Assembly: GCA_019022495.1 (NCBI GenBank)
Contig: JAFEKR010000004.1
Span: 1,054,001-1,118,000 of the forward strand
From: Epichloe hybrida
Taxonomy: Eukaryota > Ascomycota > Sordariomycetes > Hypocreales > Clavicipitaceae
Reading direction: 5' to 3'
Length of the DNA stretch: 64,000 bases
The notes below the pieces were generated by a model, which made no database searches, was not told the DNA's origin, and saw nothing but the letters and a program-made list of their open reading frames with translations. A program made the translations under genes and the position numbers. Below, one piece after another: positions 1-12,700 of the stretch; positions within the stretch are counted from its first letter, which is position 1; each line of letters opens with the position of its first letter.

Positions 1-35
1 AGCAACCTTAGGGTATTAAAAATAACTTTAATAAT

Positions 36-342
36 TGTTGGAACAAAGGTGATATCAATCGCGCGTCGCAGCCGCAATTACCTGGCAAAAGCTTAGGCCG
101 CGCGCGGACCCCACATGTAACCCACAACCTGGCACGTTAATTAGCTAGGAAATATAAGGACACAAACGCGTAACCCCTTTTCCCTTTATATATTATAACT
201 TCTAGCTTTTTACCTCTCTTTTCCTATAACTTAATTAATTATAACAATAAATAACATAGCCTAGAATAGATAATCAATAACAATACTATTCTTTAGGCTT
301 ATAACTGTATTACATTAAATTCAATACCCTGTGAATCTAACA
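36..342 (+). repeat. 5' LTR of Copia-A
   Basis: It starts TGTTGGAACA and ends GTGAATCTAACA, so it has the TG...CA ends of an LTR. It pairs with 4063-4369 at the same length of 307 bp. The differences I checked are C/T or G/A exchanges. Confidence 0.9.
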
Positions 343-3300
343 CTAATTAGTAGTTACCTTTATAGATAACCACATAGTCTTTAAATACCGTAAATTAGTA
401 AGGTTAATTAGAAGAGGTAGCTTATCTAATAATAACTTGCCCTATAAAATAGGAGGGTTATGTTTAATAATAAGTTATACTAATAGAAAGGTATAATATA
501 GCTCTTTTCTTACTTTAGTATTAATATCTATATCTATATAGACTCTAAAATAATAAAGAAAGGTTTAACGCTAGTAGCTAAGCTATCCCCTTATCTTTCT
601 TTATTATATATCCTATCACGTATTTAAAGTTAACTACCTTACCTTGTGATCCTTTACATCTAAAACACAAAACATATTACATAATCATAGTTATACCCCT
701 TTCTCTCCTTATATTATAAGATCTGCCTCCCTTAATTAATTAGAATGTTAGATATAGCTAGACTATCTAGGACCTCTAGTTAATTTAGAGTTCCTAGCAA
801 GACTAATAGCTATAATAATACTATAGAAGGTATTAAAATAGGAGATAGTAATAAATACCTTAATAAAGGAAAAACCCTTGCCTATACTAACCTATACCCC
901 TATATCTTTATAAGGCTTTAATAATATATTATAGAAGAACTACTCTAATAAATAGGAAGTTCTAAATATAAAGAGATAATAATACCTAAGGAAATTAGTC
1001 TCTATATCCTTATAAAGACTAAATAATATAAGGAGCAAGGGTTATTTAGAAGAACACTATTCTCTAAATTTAGTAATAACTTTTACAAATAGTTAAGGGA
1101 TAAGTTCATAGAAGGGAGAGACCTTTTATAAAATAGACTTTAAGACTATTTTCTTTATAATAAAGTGTATATAACTATTAGAAGAGGCACTAAGATAGTA
1201 AATAACCTTAAAGAAGTAGTAAACTAAGAAGAATTTAGATTTTAGACTCTTAAAGAAATTAAAGAGGCTAGGAAAAAGTACATAGGCTTCTAAAAGAACC
1301 TATAAAATAAAGAGTTCTTCTATAATTTACTAAATAATAGTAATATTAGAACTAGGTAACCTACCCTATTACCCTATTTATTAGTATAATTACTATTCAA
1401 AGGATTAATAAGCTAGACTCCCCTAGGAAAACTAAGTTAATCCCCTCTAGGAAGGCCTAGCTAATCTCCTCTAGGAAGGTTAATTAACCTAGAGTTAAGA
1501 CTACCTAAGGATACTATTTATAAGTATCTATAGGTAACTCCCCTACCTATACCTTTACTAAAGGTAAGTTAGTAGTATTACCCTAGTAACACTACTAATA
1601 ATACCCCTAAGTAGGAGAGTTACTAATAGAGGTAACCTATACTATCTAGGGCTAGTAGTGCCCCTATTAGTATAGCTTAAAGAGCTATAATTCCTTCTTC
1701 CTAATATAAGGAAGAGAAGGATTAGAGGGAATAATAAGCCCTAAGGATACTACCTATAAAGGCACCCTCTTACTTCCTAAAAACCCTACTACCTCTTCTA
1801 TAAATATAAAGGGAAATACCTAGAGGACCCCTATAGACCTAGAGACCTTTACTAAAGTAAATTATTAACTTATCTAAGGTATACCCTAAAGAGTAACTCT
1901 ATAGCGCTAATAACTATAATATCCTTAAATTAAAGCTTTAAATATTCTATAGAAAGTATAAGTTACTTAATATCTAGCCTAAATAAGCTAGTTATGCTTT
2001 TAAGGTTATACTTAAAGGTAAAGCACTATAATACTATATAAACCACCTCTCTAAACCTAGATAACTATAAGATCTCCCTACGCCTATTAGCTATATAAGA
2101 GAATAATTTAAAACTAAGGATATATAGTAAAGATATTTACTAGAGTGGAATAATACTTCCCTATAAGGAATAGTAAATAATAACCTAACTAAGTTAATAA
2201 TTAAATACTTTAATAAACTTATAGAAAGACTAGCTATCTTATAATAAGTAATGCCTAAAGTAAGCTAAACTAAAAGGGCACTCTAGAATTAACTTATTAG
2301 AGCCTATTATAGTATTCTAGAGTACAGAGGAGTAATTATAGATTTACTAGATAGACTATAAGAGTTTTATAAATAGATTAGAATAACCCTTTATCTTATT
2401 AAGGAAGAGAAGAAAAACTATTAATAGTTCCTAACTAAAGCTATAACCCTAGAGTAATTCTAGACTAACTAAAGATATAATAGAAATAGAAAAGAGACCT
2501 AATACCCCTTAAAACTATAAGGAAAAGAAGGTACTCCTTATATAAAGAAGTGCTACATATATAGTAAGGAAAGATACTAGTTATCTAAGCACCCTAAAGA
2601 GAACTATAAGAAAGCGTTTTAACACTTTAAGAACCACTACCTTACAAATCTAGCTAATAACTTATATTATTTATTCTCACTTAGTATAAGGGAGAACACA
2701 AGTCTTAAACCCCTATTAATAATAAGATTACTTAGTATATAAAAAGCATTAGATTTAATAACAGCCCTAATAATACAGATAGGCTAGTACTTATAAGCTT
2801 CTTTACGCACAAAACGCAGATTAATAGCAAGAGAACAGTTTAATTCCTAATAAGGCAAGCAGCTTATTATAGTCTAAGTAAAGAAAACCCCTTTTAGCAG
2901 GAACTTATAAACAAAGCCCTAGTAACATTTATATTAGAAGATCGCTATTCCTATACGATATTCTAAGGGATTATGCCTAACACAGGAGCCGCAAAATTCT
3001 CTACAGTAAGGCACCCTTAATTTCTTACTTTATAACATTAGATGCTTACATTACAGCTTAATAAATTAATAAAGAAAAAGGTATTAGTTAGATTCAGCGT
3101 AGGAGACCTAATTATTACACTTAGAGCAGCTAATATGCCTACTCCCTTTAGAAACATCCTCTTTTAGGTTATCCCTATAAACACTCTATTTCTCTTATCC
3201 CTTAATAATATAGACTATCTAAAGATTAACTTTAATATCTCTAAGAATACACTATAATAAGGAAATATTAAAGTCCCTATCATACATAAATAGGGCCACG

Positions 3301-3528
3301 CCTAGATACTTCTTATATAGAAAGAAAAAGCAGTTACTTAGAGCTACCTTATAGAAGGTAAGCTATAGCGACTACACCGCCGCTTTAGACATCCATTAAT
3401 CTAACGCTTATATAAGGTTCTCTGTAAATCAGGGCATGATATTAACATTAAAGCTATTAGGGAGCTGACGAGAATCTGCCACTAATGCCAAATGCACGCA
3501 GATAGCCCTAATCGCTTCAAGTTCACCT

Positions 3529-3840
3529 AACAAGGCCCTTGAGAGCTTTATCTTAACTAACCGGATGACCATCCGGATAGAGGGATAGGTTACCCGCGCG
3601 TAACACACGCGCGGTAAGAGGAAAAGGTAATCCTCTAGGAGAATAGCCACAGGGACAAGATAGCAATACACAGGGGATCTACGCCCCTGTAGTTAATATC
3701 CCTAGCAGCCATGACCACGCTAGCCTACTAGGCCCTCCTAGTAGACCATAGAAATTAACAGCGGTGCGTAGGAGGATAAAGGTATTACTAAGGAGGAGGA
3801 AGATATTATATACACACTACGGTGTAGTATATATGTTGTT
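3529..3840. other. Hairpin-rich segment replacing the Copia-A integrase and RT region
   Basis: This stretch looks unlike its surroundings: it keeps CpG and CA dinucleotides and carries a series of inverted repeats. They are CCGGATG/CATCCGG (3561-3567, 3570-3576), a 10-bp stem with one bulge around CGCGCG (3591-3616), AGAGGA/TCCTCT (3617-3622, 3631-3636), ACAGGGG/CCCCTGT (3670-3676, 3684-3690), CTACTAGG/CCTAGTAG (3725-3732, 3737-3744) and ACTAC/GTAGT near 3815-3830. I see no protein homology; the 80-residue minus-strand frame across it is not convincing. It may be the normal filler of a non-autonomous element or a separate small insertion. The function is unknown. Confidence 0.6.
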
Positions 3841-4062
3841 TTAAGGAAAGAAGGGATTCAGAAGGACCCACTTATCCTTACATAAGCTCATAGGCTAAGC
3901 AAGATTATTATTTTCCCTTTTATTAGCAACTATACGCCTAGATAGGCTATAAGTTCTTTTCCTTATATTCCCTATTAATTATATTCTTAATCTATCTTTC
4001 CTTTTTCATTTCTATAATTAATATCGCGTGTTAACAATTATATTAAAAGAGAGAAGTTCTAG

Positions 4063-4369
4063 TATTAGAACAAAGGTAATATCAATCGCGCGTTATAGCC
4101 GCAATTACCTAGCAAAAGCTTAGGCCGCGCGCGGACCTCACACATAACCTATAACCTAGCATGTTAATTAGCTAGGAAATATAGGGATATAAACGCGTAA
4201 CCCCTTTTCCCTTTATGTATTATAACTTCTAGCTTTTTACCTCTCTTTTCCTACAACTTAATCAATCATAATAACAGATAACGCAGCCTAGAATAGATAA
4301 TCAATAACGATACTATTCTTCGGGCTCACGACTGTATTACATTGAATTCAATACCCTGTGAATCTAACA
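4063..4369 (+). repeat. 3' LTR of Copia-A
   Basis: This is the 307-bp partner of 36-342. Its first bases read TATTAGAACA where the 5' copy reads TGTTGGAACA, which is G-to-A change of the RIP type. It ends in AATCTAACA followed by the target duplication ATAAT. A polypurine-like AAAAGAGAGAAG lies just upstream at 4044-4056. Confidence 0.9.
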
Positions 4370-4374
4370 ATAAT

Positions 4375-5284
4375 ACTATCTATATTAAGGTCGCATTATT
4401 AATAGAACCTTCCGCGCTAGGTAACACATATTAAAACAATCCCTTAAAGCTAGCAGCTACTAGCATATTTTATAAGATATTATTCTTCCTTAACTAAAAC
4501 CTCTTCTACTATAAAAGTAAGATATATGCAGGAATATATATGCTATCTATAGCGCTAATTACACTATTAAATTAAAGGAATCTATTATTTAATTCCACAA
4601 TAGGTAATACAAACTCTAGGTTTAGCTAATAAATAAATCTTATATATAGTTTCCTTACTAGGTTAAGTAACTTATAAAAAATCCGTAATACTAATAATTA
4701 GCTTAGATAAAACTAATAGCTTACGTTTCTTTAAGGCTTATTATAGGCATAAATCCATAAGAATATTATTACTTTCTACTTAACTAATTAGTATTATAAA
4801 TCCCTAAGCAAAGTATTATTTTAAAGCTAGCTACAGAGCTAAAGAAAGGTCTCCTTTAGTATCTAAAAGAGTTATATAAAGTAGCAACTAGGCTTCTAAA
4901 GAATATAATAGTAGAGGTCCTGTGAGGTAGTTAGTAATTATTAAGCTCCTTCTTTAAGAGCTATAAATTCATTAGCATTATTAGCATTATTAGTATTATT
5001 ATAATAGTAATAGTGAATATACTCTTAAAGGTAATAAGGCTAATAGAGCACTCTCTGTATTCTTGCTGCGGCCCTATAGTATAGGAGAATTAATACTATA
5101 ACGTAAAGATTATCACTATTATTATCTTCTTTAATAGTAATATGCTTAAATAAGAGGTTATAATTCCTAAGAAAGGTTGTTATAGCGCTCTACTAACTTT
5201 ATTATAGTGCTTCCTATAAAGTTTATAGAGTAATTTACTCCCTACAAAAATAAGAGCTAAAAAACGGTAGAATTCCCTTTATTC
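4375..5284. other. TA-rich spacer between Copia-A and Copia-B, no gene seen
   Basis: About 910 bp of TA-rich, stop-filled sequence without LTR ends or recognisable domains. It resembles the RIP-altered repeats around it and is probably an older repeat relic, but I could not assign it. Confidence 0.6.
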
Positions 5285-5289
5285 TTAGT

Positions 5290-5585
5290 TGTTGGAACAA
5301 GTATGATATTAATAAGGCTGCGCGCCTCTGATTGGCTAGGCGCGTTGCATCGCGGACCCACATGTCTAGCCTAACTGCGCCACGATCGGCGTTAGCACAT
5401 ATAGCCTCTTTGCTAATAACCCTAATTAAGGCCCCTTTTCCTATAATAAATAGCGCACCCTCTTTGCTTCTATTTAATCTCTCTTTTACTTATAGAGATA
5501 GACTAGAATATATAACAATTACATGCACTTTAGTCTACCCTAAAAACCCTATGCGTAGGTTAATAGTATCCTATAAATACTAACA
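5290..5585 (+). repeat. 5' LTR of Copia-B
   Basis: It begins TGTTGGAACA and ends TACTAACA. The partner is 35617-35912, also 296 bp. The short open frame at 5332-5583 lies wholly inside this LTR and recurs in the other copy at 35728-35910. It is a by-product of LTR sequence, not a gene. Confidence 0.9.
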
Positions 5586-7820
5586 CTAATTAGTAGTTAT
5601 CTCTATAGATACTATAGATTAGCAAGGTTTATAGAAGAGGTATTAGTATTAAGGACTTGCCTTATAAAAGAGAAAGTGCTACTCTAAGATACTAAATATA
5701 CTAAGGAAGAAGTATATTCTAGCTCTTCTTTTACCTTAAGTAACTATAACTAGCTTTATACTAAATCTAAGCTTATTAACTTAATTAAGGCCTAGTTAGT
5801 AACTAACCTAACTTATCTTTATTTATTTAATTAGCGTATCTATTACGTAAATAAACCCTTAGAAGCGTGTTTATTAAATGATTAAGGCCTAGTTAGTAAC
5901 TAACCTAACCTATCCTTAATTATTTAATTAAACCTACTAAGGGGCAAAGATAATAGCTTTACTTATAATCCTTTAAACCTTTATAATTTCTCTATTTCCT
6001 ATACCTCTTAATTTACTACTAATATTATAGTAAAACACTAAGATTAACTAGAAGGATCTAGAACCTAAGATATTTCTTCTAATTATAAACATACCTCCCC
6101 TACTAAAGATATTAGAAAAGGAGTTAACCTATAAGTTATATCTTACTTTCTTAACTATATCTCCCCTAATTTACACTAGTATATTACATAATAAGCACTA
6201 GAGAATAAGGAATTATTTAATCTTAAAGTAAACACTACCCTTAAAGAACTTATGGCTTAGATTCTTATTAAGAAAGTAACTTATAAATATAAGAACCTGT
6301 ACTTGTAAACCCTATTTACTATCTTTAATAATAACTTTAGAGAATAAAACTAAGAGATATTCTAAGTAGTAAATCCTAAAGCTATGAAAAGTCTTTAAGA
6401 CTTTCTCTTCTTTAGTAGTGTTTACATAGACCTATAGAGTTACTATAAGATAATAGTCTTGCTTAAAGATATTATTAACTATAATAGATTCTATAATTAG
6501 AAAGAAGAAGAAATATAGGAAGTTACTAGGAAGTATTCTCTCTTTAAGAGGTAAATAGCAAAGAAAGACTTCTATAAAGACCTTCTCCTTATTAGTGTCC
6601 TTTCTTTTAGAGATTAAACAAATTAACTAATTACTTTATAATATCCCTAATCCCCTTAGCCACTATAATTACTCCTATTTTGTTCCTAAATTCTATTATA
6701 CTAATCCCTAAGTATACTAAGTATAAGGCAAAGGCGTAATAGCAGAGGTAATCCCCCTATTACAAGCCCTTAACCACAAGCCTAGATACCCCTTACTTCC
6801 CCTCCTATAGTAAGGTATTATAATCCCTCTTTATAGTCTAAAACTATAGCACCCCTTCTATAAGATTTAATTATTCTTATTCCCCCTTAAGAGATAGGCT
6901 AACTCTTATTAAAGTAATTACTTAATCTTAATAAGTTCTATAATAATAAGAGTATTAAGTATAGCGCTAAGGAGTATAATATTCTTAATATTAAGCTCTT
7001 AACCTATTAAAGGAAGTGTAAGATACTAGGAATTATATAAGAATAGTTAGGCTATAGTTTTAAGTTTATACTAAAAGGAAGACCTCTCTAGTACTTCCTA
7101 GAGAACCTTTTAGGCTAAGGAGACCCCTAAGATCTCCTAACTCTTATCTATAGGATTAGGTAGAAGTTTAAGATAGATAATATATATTAGAAGAACTATC
7201 TATTATAGGGAAAGTTATAACTGCTTATAATTATCTAAGAGAACCCTAATAAGTTAAAGATTAAATGCTTTAAAGACCTTATAATAAAGCTTTTAAATCT
7301 CTAAAGGGTAAGTCCTTATAGATTCTAGTTAGAATTAGACCTCTATAGTTAGATTCTAAATGCCTGCAAAGGAATCCTAGAATGTAGGGCTTATATTATT
7401 AATCTTCCTATTAACCTCTAACGCTTTTATAAATAGATAAGAATGTTAATTAGTAAATCTAAAGCTTTAATTAATTAATAGTAGTTCCCTATAGAAGCTA
7501 GTACTAAGGAACACTTTTAGACTAACTATAGGTATAATAGGAAAGGCAAGAAAGCCTAATATAGTTAATTTATATTAAAGAGCAAGCCTTACTACTTAAA
7601 AAAGTATTATATGTGTGGTAAAGAAAGTTATTAGTTAACTAAGCACTTAAATAAGGACTAGAAGAAGGCATTCTAACGCTTTAAGAATCATTCCCACACG
7701 GACTTAATAGCTTCTTTATATAATACGTTCCTAATATATATATTATTTACGCTAGTTAGCTCTATAGATAGCTATTACTAGTACTCCTACTACTAAGTTA
7801 AAAGAGAAAACCCTATACTA
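5586..7820 (+). pseudogene. Copia-B gag relic with CCHC knuckle
   Basis: This is the gag part of the Copia-B polyprotein, the structural protein that packages element RNA. A zinc knuckle at 7605-7646 reads (C)-Y-M-C-G-K-E-S-(H)-x-L-T-K-H, with the first Cys and the His changed to Tyr through TGT-to-TAT and CAT-to-TAT type events. A matching knuckle sits at 2551-2592 in Copia-A. In-frame TAG and TAA codons are frequent. The relic stops at the LINE insertion near 7820 and the downstream protease resumes beyond 14317. Confidence 0.75.
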
Positions 7821-10199
7821 GGAAGAAAAACCCCCTTATATCTGTGTACAGGCCGGCGCTAGCCCTATAATAGGTCTACGCCGCTTAGTGTGTTTCCTGT
7901 TGTAGGTGTTTATTACTAGCTTACACTAGCCTTATCCTATTAAAAAGAAAAAGAAAGGAAAGATATATAAAATAAGAGTTTATAGGCCCCTTCTAGTCCT
8001 ACTCTAGTGTAATAACACACTTATCCTAAGTCTCTTTGCTTTAGGCTAGGGCAGAGTGAATCCGGATTCGTAGCGTTAATTTACTTCTTATTTACTCTTA
8101 CACTTACTCTCCCGTGGCCTTACTTTTTAGCTATCTCTAGCCTATTCCTACCTTATATATCTAGTAAAGTCTAAGCACCTAGTTTTATTTAACTAGCACT
8201 AGGGGAGGGTAGTTATAGCCCTAGACTAGGGTAGTCCTAGGTTAAGATCGCTTATGTGTTATTAGATTTATTAATCGCGTTATGCTTTGTTTTTAAGTAA
8301 GTTATCTAAATTATCCCCCCCCCCCCCTCTATAAGTATAAAAGAGAGCTCTCCCCCCCTAGGGTCCTAGTCTCTTTCTTCTCTTTATATTAAACTTCCTA
8401 TAGGTTCTTCTTTTCTTTCTAGCTATTTAAGGCTACCCTAGGCTAGGGTTAGGTTATTTACTAATATTTACTATAGATTTAGACTAAACCTAGCATAATA
8501 GCGCTAGAAGTTATAAGTACTCTAGTGTTACTACTTATCTAGCTCTAATCTGCCTAGGAATCTTATAAGTATAAGGACTTCCTAAGGAAGTCTATAACTA
8601 AAAAGTAATACGCATAGGTTACGGAGAAGGGTCTATCTATAAGTTATATTTACTTCTACTCTAGGCCTAGTCCGCTACTAATTTGCTTTAGCTTAGTAAA
8701 CTAAGAGAAGTTTAATACATTTCCTACAAATCTTGTTTGGTTTAAGACCTTAGGCACTAGTGCTATCTTGTTATTAGTAGGTTAGTCTTACTCTGGTTTA
8801 GTAATAGGGCTAACTCGCTAGATAAGGGCAGCCACTAACGCGTGTTTTAACTATTAGGTTCGGAACTATTAATACCACTAGGTAATAATTAATAATCACC
8901 CTTACTCTAGCTTAGTTCCGTGTCTAATCCGCTATTATAGCTAAACTTATCTAGTAATTAAAATAAGCATTAGTAGTTAGTTAAGACCTAGGCTTCTATA
9001 GCTAATAAGGGTGTAGTAAGTCTGTTCTAGCTTAGTAGTAGGTCTATTCTAGCTCTAATATCTTCCTTAATAGGCCCTAGAAGGCTTCTAGGTCTAGGTT
9101 AAGAAGCTTTACGCTAGTAATTAGGTAAAGAAGAAACAAAGCGCCTTAGTAGCAGGCCTAGACTAGGCTAGTTCCTCTGAGAAATAGTATACTAAGCTTA
9201 TCTTTTAGCTTACATGCCTTAACATACACATAGCGGAGATAAACTATCTCCTACTTACTATTATCCCTATAAAAAATCGTAACTAGGTAGCTATAAATAT
9301 AATTCCTATCCTAGAGGAGGAATAAGGCAGTAGCTTAAATTTAGCTTAGAGTAAGGGCAGTGGTAGGCTAGTAGGACTTATAATACCTAGAGTTTATAGT
9401 TAAAATTAATCTAATAATAGTTCTAGACCTAAATGTTCTCTATTATAATTATGAATTATAAAATTAGTCCCTCCCCTAGCCTGCCTCTATGCCTACACCG
9501 TCTGTTCCGTCCCTTATACTAGATTCGTAATTAGAAGGTTTTCTATCTATTAATAGATTTAGCCCGGGTCTAGCAGTATTCTAAGCTACCTTATAGCTAG
9601 CTCCTACGCCAATAAGTAATATTAGAGTTATCTTATGCTAAGGAACCATTTGGCTAAATATTTTACTTTTTAAGGTTTATTTAGGGCTAGCCTTGCCTCC
9701 TATGCGTCAGCGGGCTATCGCTGCTAAGGTCGCCTATAGTTATATTTGCTATAATTAACTAGTACATGGTATTGGTCTTCTATAGCTTAACCATAGCTAC
9801 ACAAGGGTAAAACCACCCTAGGAACCTTTTTTTAGAACAGGAACTTATTTAGGCCTATCTTTCCTATGCGTAGTTAGATAATTATTAAAGAGATGTGCTT
9901 GTCTATGTTAGTGTGAAATTCCTGGATTTCCTTTAGGTTATAGGAGGGTAAGTAGTCTTTAGTTAGTTCTCTAATGCATTTACTCTAGGCTAGCCTCTCT
10001 TTATTATACTAGTTCTCCTATTATTTCTTTTATTCCTTATCTAGGTCTATATCTAGTTCATTATTAACAGGTAGGGGTCTTCTTCTATAGCGTAGTACCG
10101 TCGTAACTAAGTTAGCTATGGCTTAGATTATCCTTGCTATCTTACTATTAATAATTCTGTCTTTAAACCTTTGCTTTATTTTATTTAGGTAAAGGTTAA

Positions 10200-11450
10200 G
10201 GAGGGGGACATAGGTCTTAACTTCTAGTTATATAATAGGTATAGCCTTAAACGCCCCTATAATAATCCAGAGGCAGGCTAATTAATTTACTATAAAGCTT
10301 TTTACTACTTCTCTTAGCTATCCCCCCTTCTTAGTAAGGGTATAGTAAGCGCTTACTCTATAGGTAAGGATAGGTTAGACTACTTATATATATAGGAGTC
10401 TAGTATCTCTAAAGCTATATCCCTAGGCTAATACTACTAGCTTAGAGAGTGTAAGCTACTACTAGGCTAACTTACCCTTAAGGATATTTCTATAGGCGCT
10501 CTAGTTAAGTTTCTTATTAACTTATACTCCTAGGAATTTATATAATTCCATAAGTACTATCTCCTTTACTTTAAGTTAGACTTTAGCCTAGGGAGGTTTA
10601 TAAGACTTACTAAAGTATATAAGTTTAGTTTTAGCTAGGTTAAACTTAACTCTTACTTACTTTACCTATTTCTTATAGATTTTCTATGTAGCTTTAAGTC
10701 TCCTCTAGGTCTATGCTATATTCTTACTAAAGGCTACTATATTTATATTATTTATAAATCCTATAGCTACTATGCCTAGGATAGCCTAAAGGTAAATATA
10801 AAGCTTTACTAAGTAAAGTAAGAAGAGAATAAGGGAGAGAGATAATTCTTATAAGGTGCTAGCCTTAATTATAAATAGTCTAGAGAGTCCTTTATTAAAG
10901 CTAAGCTAGCTTATTCTATTTATAAGGAAGCTTTATATTACTACTATTAGCTATTATAGGACTTCTATCTTTATAAGCAAGTATATTAGGTACAGGTAGC
11001 TAACTCTATTAAACACTAAAGATATATCTATTTATACTAGTAAGGTAATACTACCCCTTCCCTAAGCCTCCCTAACGTATTTAATAAGGACTTTTATTAT
11101 AGTTTCTATTAATCTATTTATCCTATTACTTATCTAGAGTTTAGGGAGTAGTCTCTTTACCTTAGTAAAGGCTATAAGTTACTTTACTATTACCACTTCT
11201 ATAATCTTTCCTACTATATTAAGTAGTAAGATTAGTCTTTATATATTAGCTCTCCTTATTTCCTTAGTAGTTTTGCTAGGTTTCCTAATTACTACTACTC
11301 TTATAGTTTAGAAGTAGGCTAGGAAGTATTCTATTTCTAGGATTATATTTAGGAGCCTAGCTATAGCATCTTTAGCTAGGTTATTATAGGCTTTAATAAG
11401 GCCCGCTAGGAGTTTGTTATCTTCTAGCGCCTTCTAGCTAGCTATGTTTA
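10200..11450 (-). pseudogene. LINE reverse transcriptase relic
   Basis: Translation of the minus strand gives G-F-I-N-N-I-N-I-V-A-F-S, which becomes F-I-D-D when G-to-A changes are reversed, the palm motif of LINE polymerases. It is followed by W-K-I-Y-K-K-W, V-K-F-N-x-A-K-T-K-L-I-Y-F-S and Y-K-F-L-G-V, the usual LINE spacing. Stops occur about every 10-20 codons and are mostly TAG or TAA. No active enzyme can be made. Confidence 0.7.
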
Positions 11451-12149
11451 CTAGGATATTATTAATCTCCTCTTACTTAAATTATTCTTTATCTAGTAGT
11501 AGTGTGTTTTCTAGCTCTAGGAAGGAGAGGTCTAGTATATATAAGAGGTCTGCTATTAGCTTAAGGAAGAATCTTTATGCTAGTACACTAGCCTTATTAT
11601 TATATATAGTAGCTAGGTTAGGGTTATTTTCGCTTCTTTCTAGCTTAGGGAGTCTAGGGAGCTCTAGGGGGGCCTAGCTTTAAAGTTAGGCCTATCTCTT
11701 AAGCCTCTAGACCCCTCTGTCTTTTTCCTATATATTAGCCTTTTATAATGTATCCCTCTATGTGTTTCTTTTCTCTTCCCTTATAACGCGTTCTTAGTCC
11801 TTATCTACCTTAGTATAGGCTTGCTAGTTTATATTAGTCCTCTAGTGTCTCTATTATCTCTTAGCTTACCTTGCTTTACTAACTAACTCTTAGGCTTTCC
11901 TTAACTACTATACCTCTAGGCTAGGGAGTCCCTAGGCCTTCTTTAGGACTACCTTATTTATAATTTATTATAGGCTTATAATAAGCTATATTATATAGTT
12001 ATCTATTCCCTCTTTATCACATAGGTCTAGCGTGTTTTTAAGCCAGAGTCTAATCACAGCCTCCACCTTTATATATAGTTAGTTTATAGCTCCCTATATA
12101 TATCTAAGGACCTAAGGGATAGCTTCCTACTATTTATTAAAGATGCTAA

Positions 12150-12700
12150 TTAGTTATAGGATATAGTTAGATCTAGGGATGTCTTTAGCGCCTTTATAAT
12201 AGACTCTAATATCTAGCGTAGCCTATACTAGATTAATAGTACTATCTCTATTATCTTTATATTATCTTATAGGTTTACCTTAAGGTGTAATAAGTCTAAG
12301 CCTCTACTAGTCCGTGAACTCTAGTAGTTTATCCGCTCTATTAGTTTTCCTATCTAGCTTATTCTAGAGGGGGTGCTTTTAGTTAAAGTTACTTATAAAT
12401 ACGCTTTAGTTATAAGGCTCTTCTAGGTTAATTATATAAATAAGGGTATTCTAGTTATTACTATATCCCTCTAAGTAAAGGGAGTAAATATTAACTCCTT
12501 ATAGCTTTACTAGTAACTAGTTAGTCCCTCCCTAGGCTAACTATAACCTTACTCTGTGTTTCTTATTTATATATACTACGTTATATTCATTATAATATAT
12601 AAGTTAGAACTAGGCAAGGCCTAGTGCTAGGGGCCACGGGTTTCTTATATGTTCCTATTCTTAGATCGCAATCATGTCTATATTAGTCTAGTAACGGAGC
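12150..12700 (-). pseudogene. LINE AP-endonuclease relic
   Basis: On the minus strand a frame reads F-N-x-K-H-P-L-x-N-K-L-D-R, then A-D-K-L-L-E-F, L-I-T-P-x-G, S-T-I-N-L-V and finally D-I-P-R-S-N, where family members have S-D-H. These are the ordered motifs of the endonuclease that nicks target DNA for LINE integration. The frame is interrupted by stops and several acidic residues are replaced, so it is inactive. Confidence 0.65.

Larger units (their letters stand above)
36..4369 (+). mobile_element. Copia-A: copia-type LTR retrotransposon relic with internal deletion
   Basis: A complete LTR element of 4334 bp is bounded by two 307-bp LTRs (36-342 and 4063-4369) and by a perfect 5-bp target duplication ATAAT (31-35 and 4370-4374). 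Inside, a gag relic ends in a CCHC knuckle at 2551-2592, read as C-Y-I-(C)-G-K-E-(G)-(H) through RIP-type changes. A protease-like N-T-G-A-A motif follows near 2980, and the start of the integrase zinc region (C-H-x-C) lies near 3478. Homology to the neighbouring Copia-B stops near 3528. The integrase core, reverse transcriptase and RNase H are missing and an unrelated hairpin-rich segment takes their place. The frame is broken by many TAG and TAA stops. It is a non-autonomous, inactivated element. The superfamily call rests on similarity to Copia-B, where the copia domain order is visible. Confidence 0.88.

Noticed and set aside
3429..3671. 80-codon minus-strand frame in Copia-A
   Set aside because: It overlaps the integrase zinc region and the hairpin patch, has no homology, and arises because the patch has few TA-type stops.
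5332..5583. Open frame repeated at 35728-35910
   Set aside because: Both copies lie inside the LTRs of Copia-B, so the similarity is that of LTR DNA.
11444..11677. Ser/Leu-rich frame on the plus strand, and a Tyr-rich one at 13548-13754
   Set aside because: They are antisense to the LINE relic and their composition follows from TA-rich repeats.
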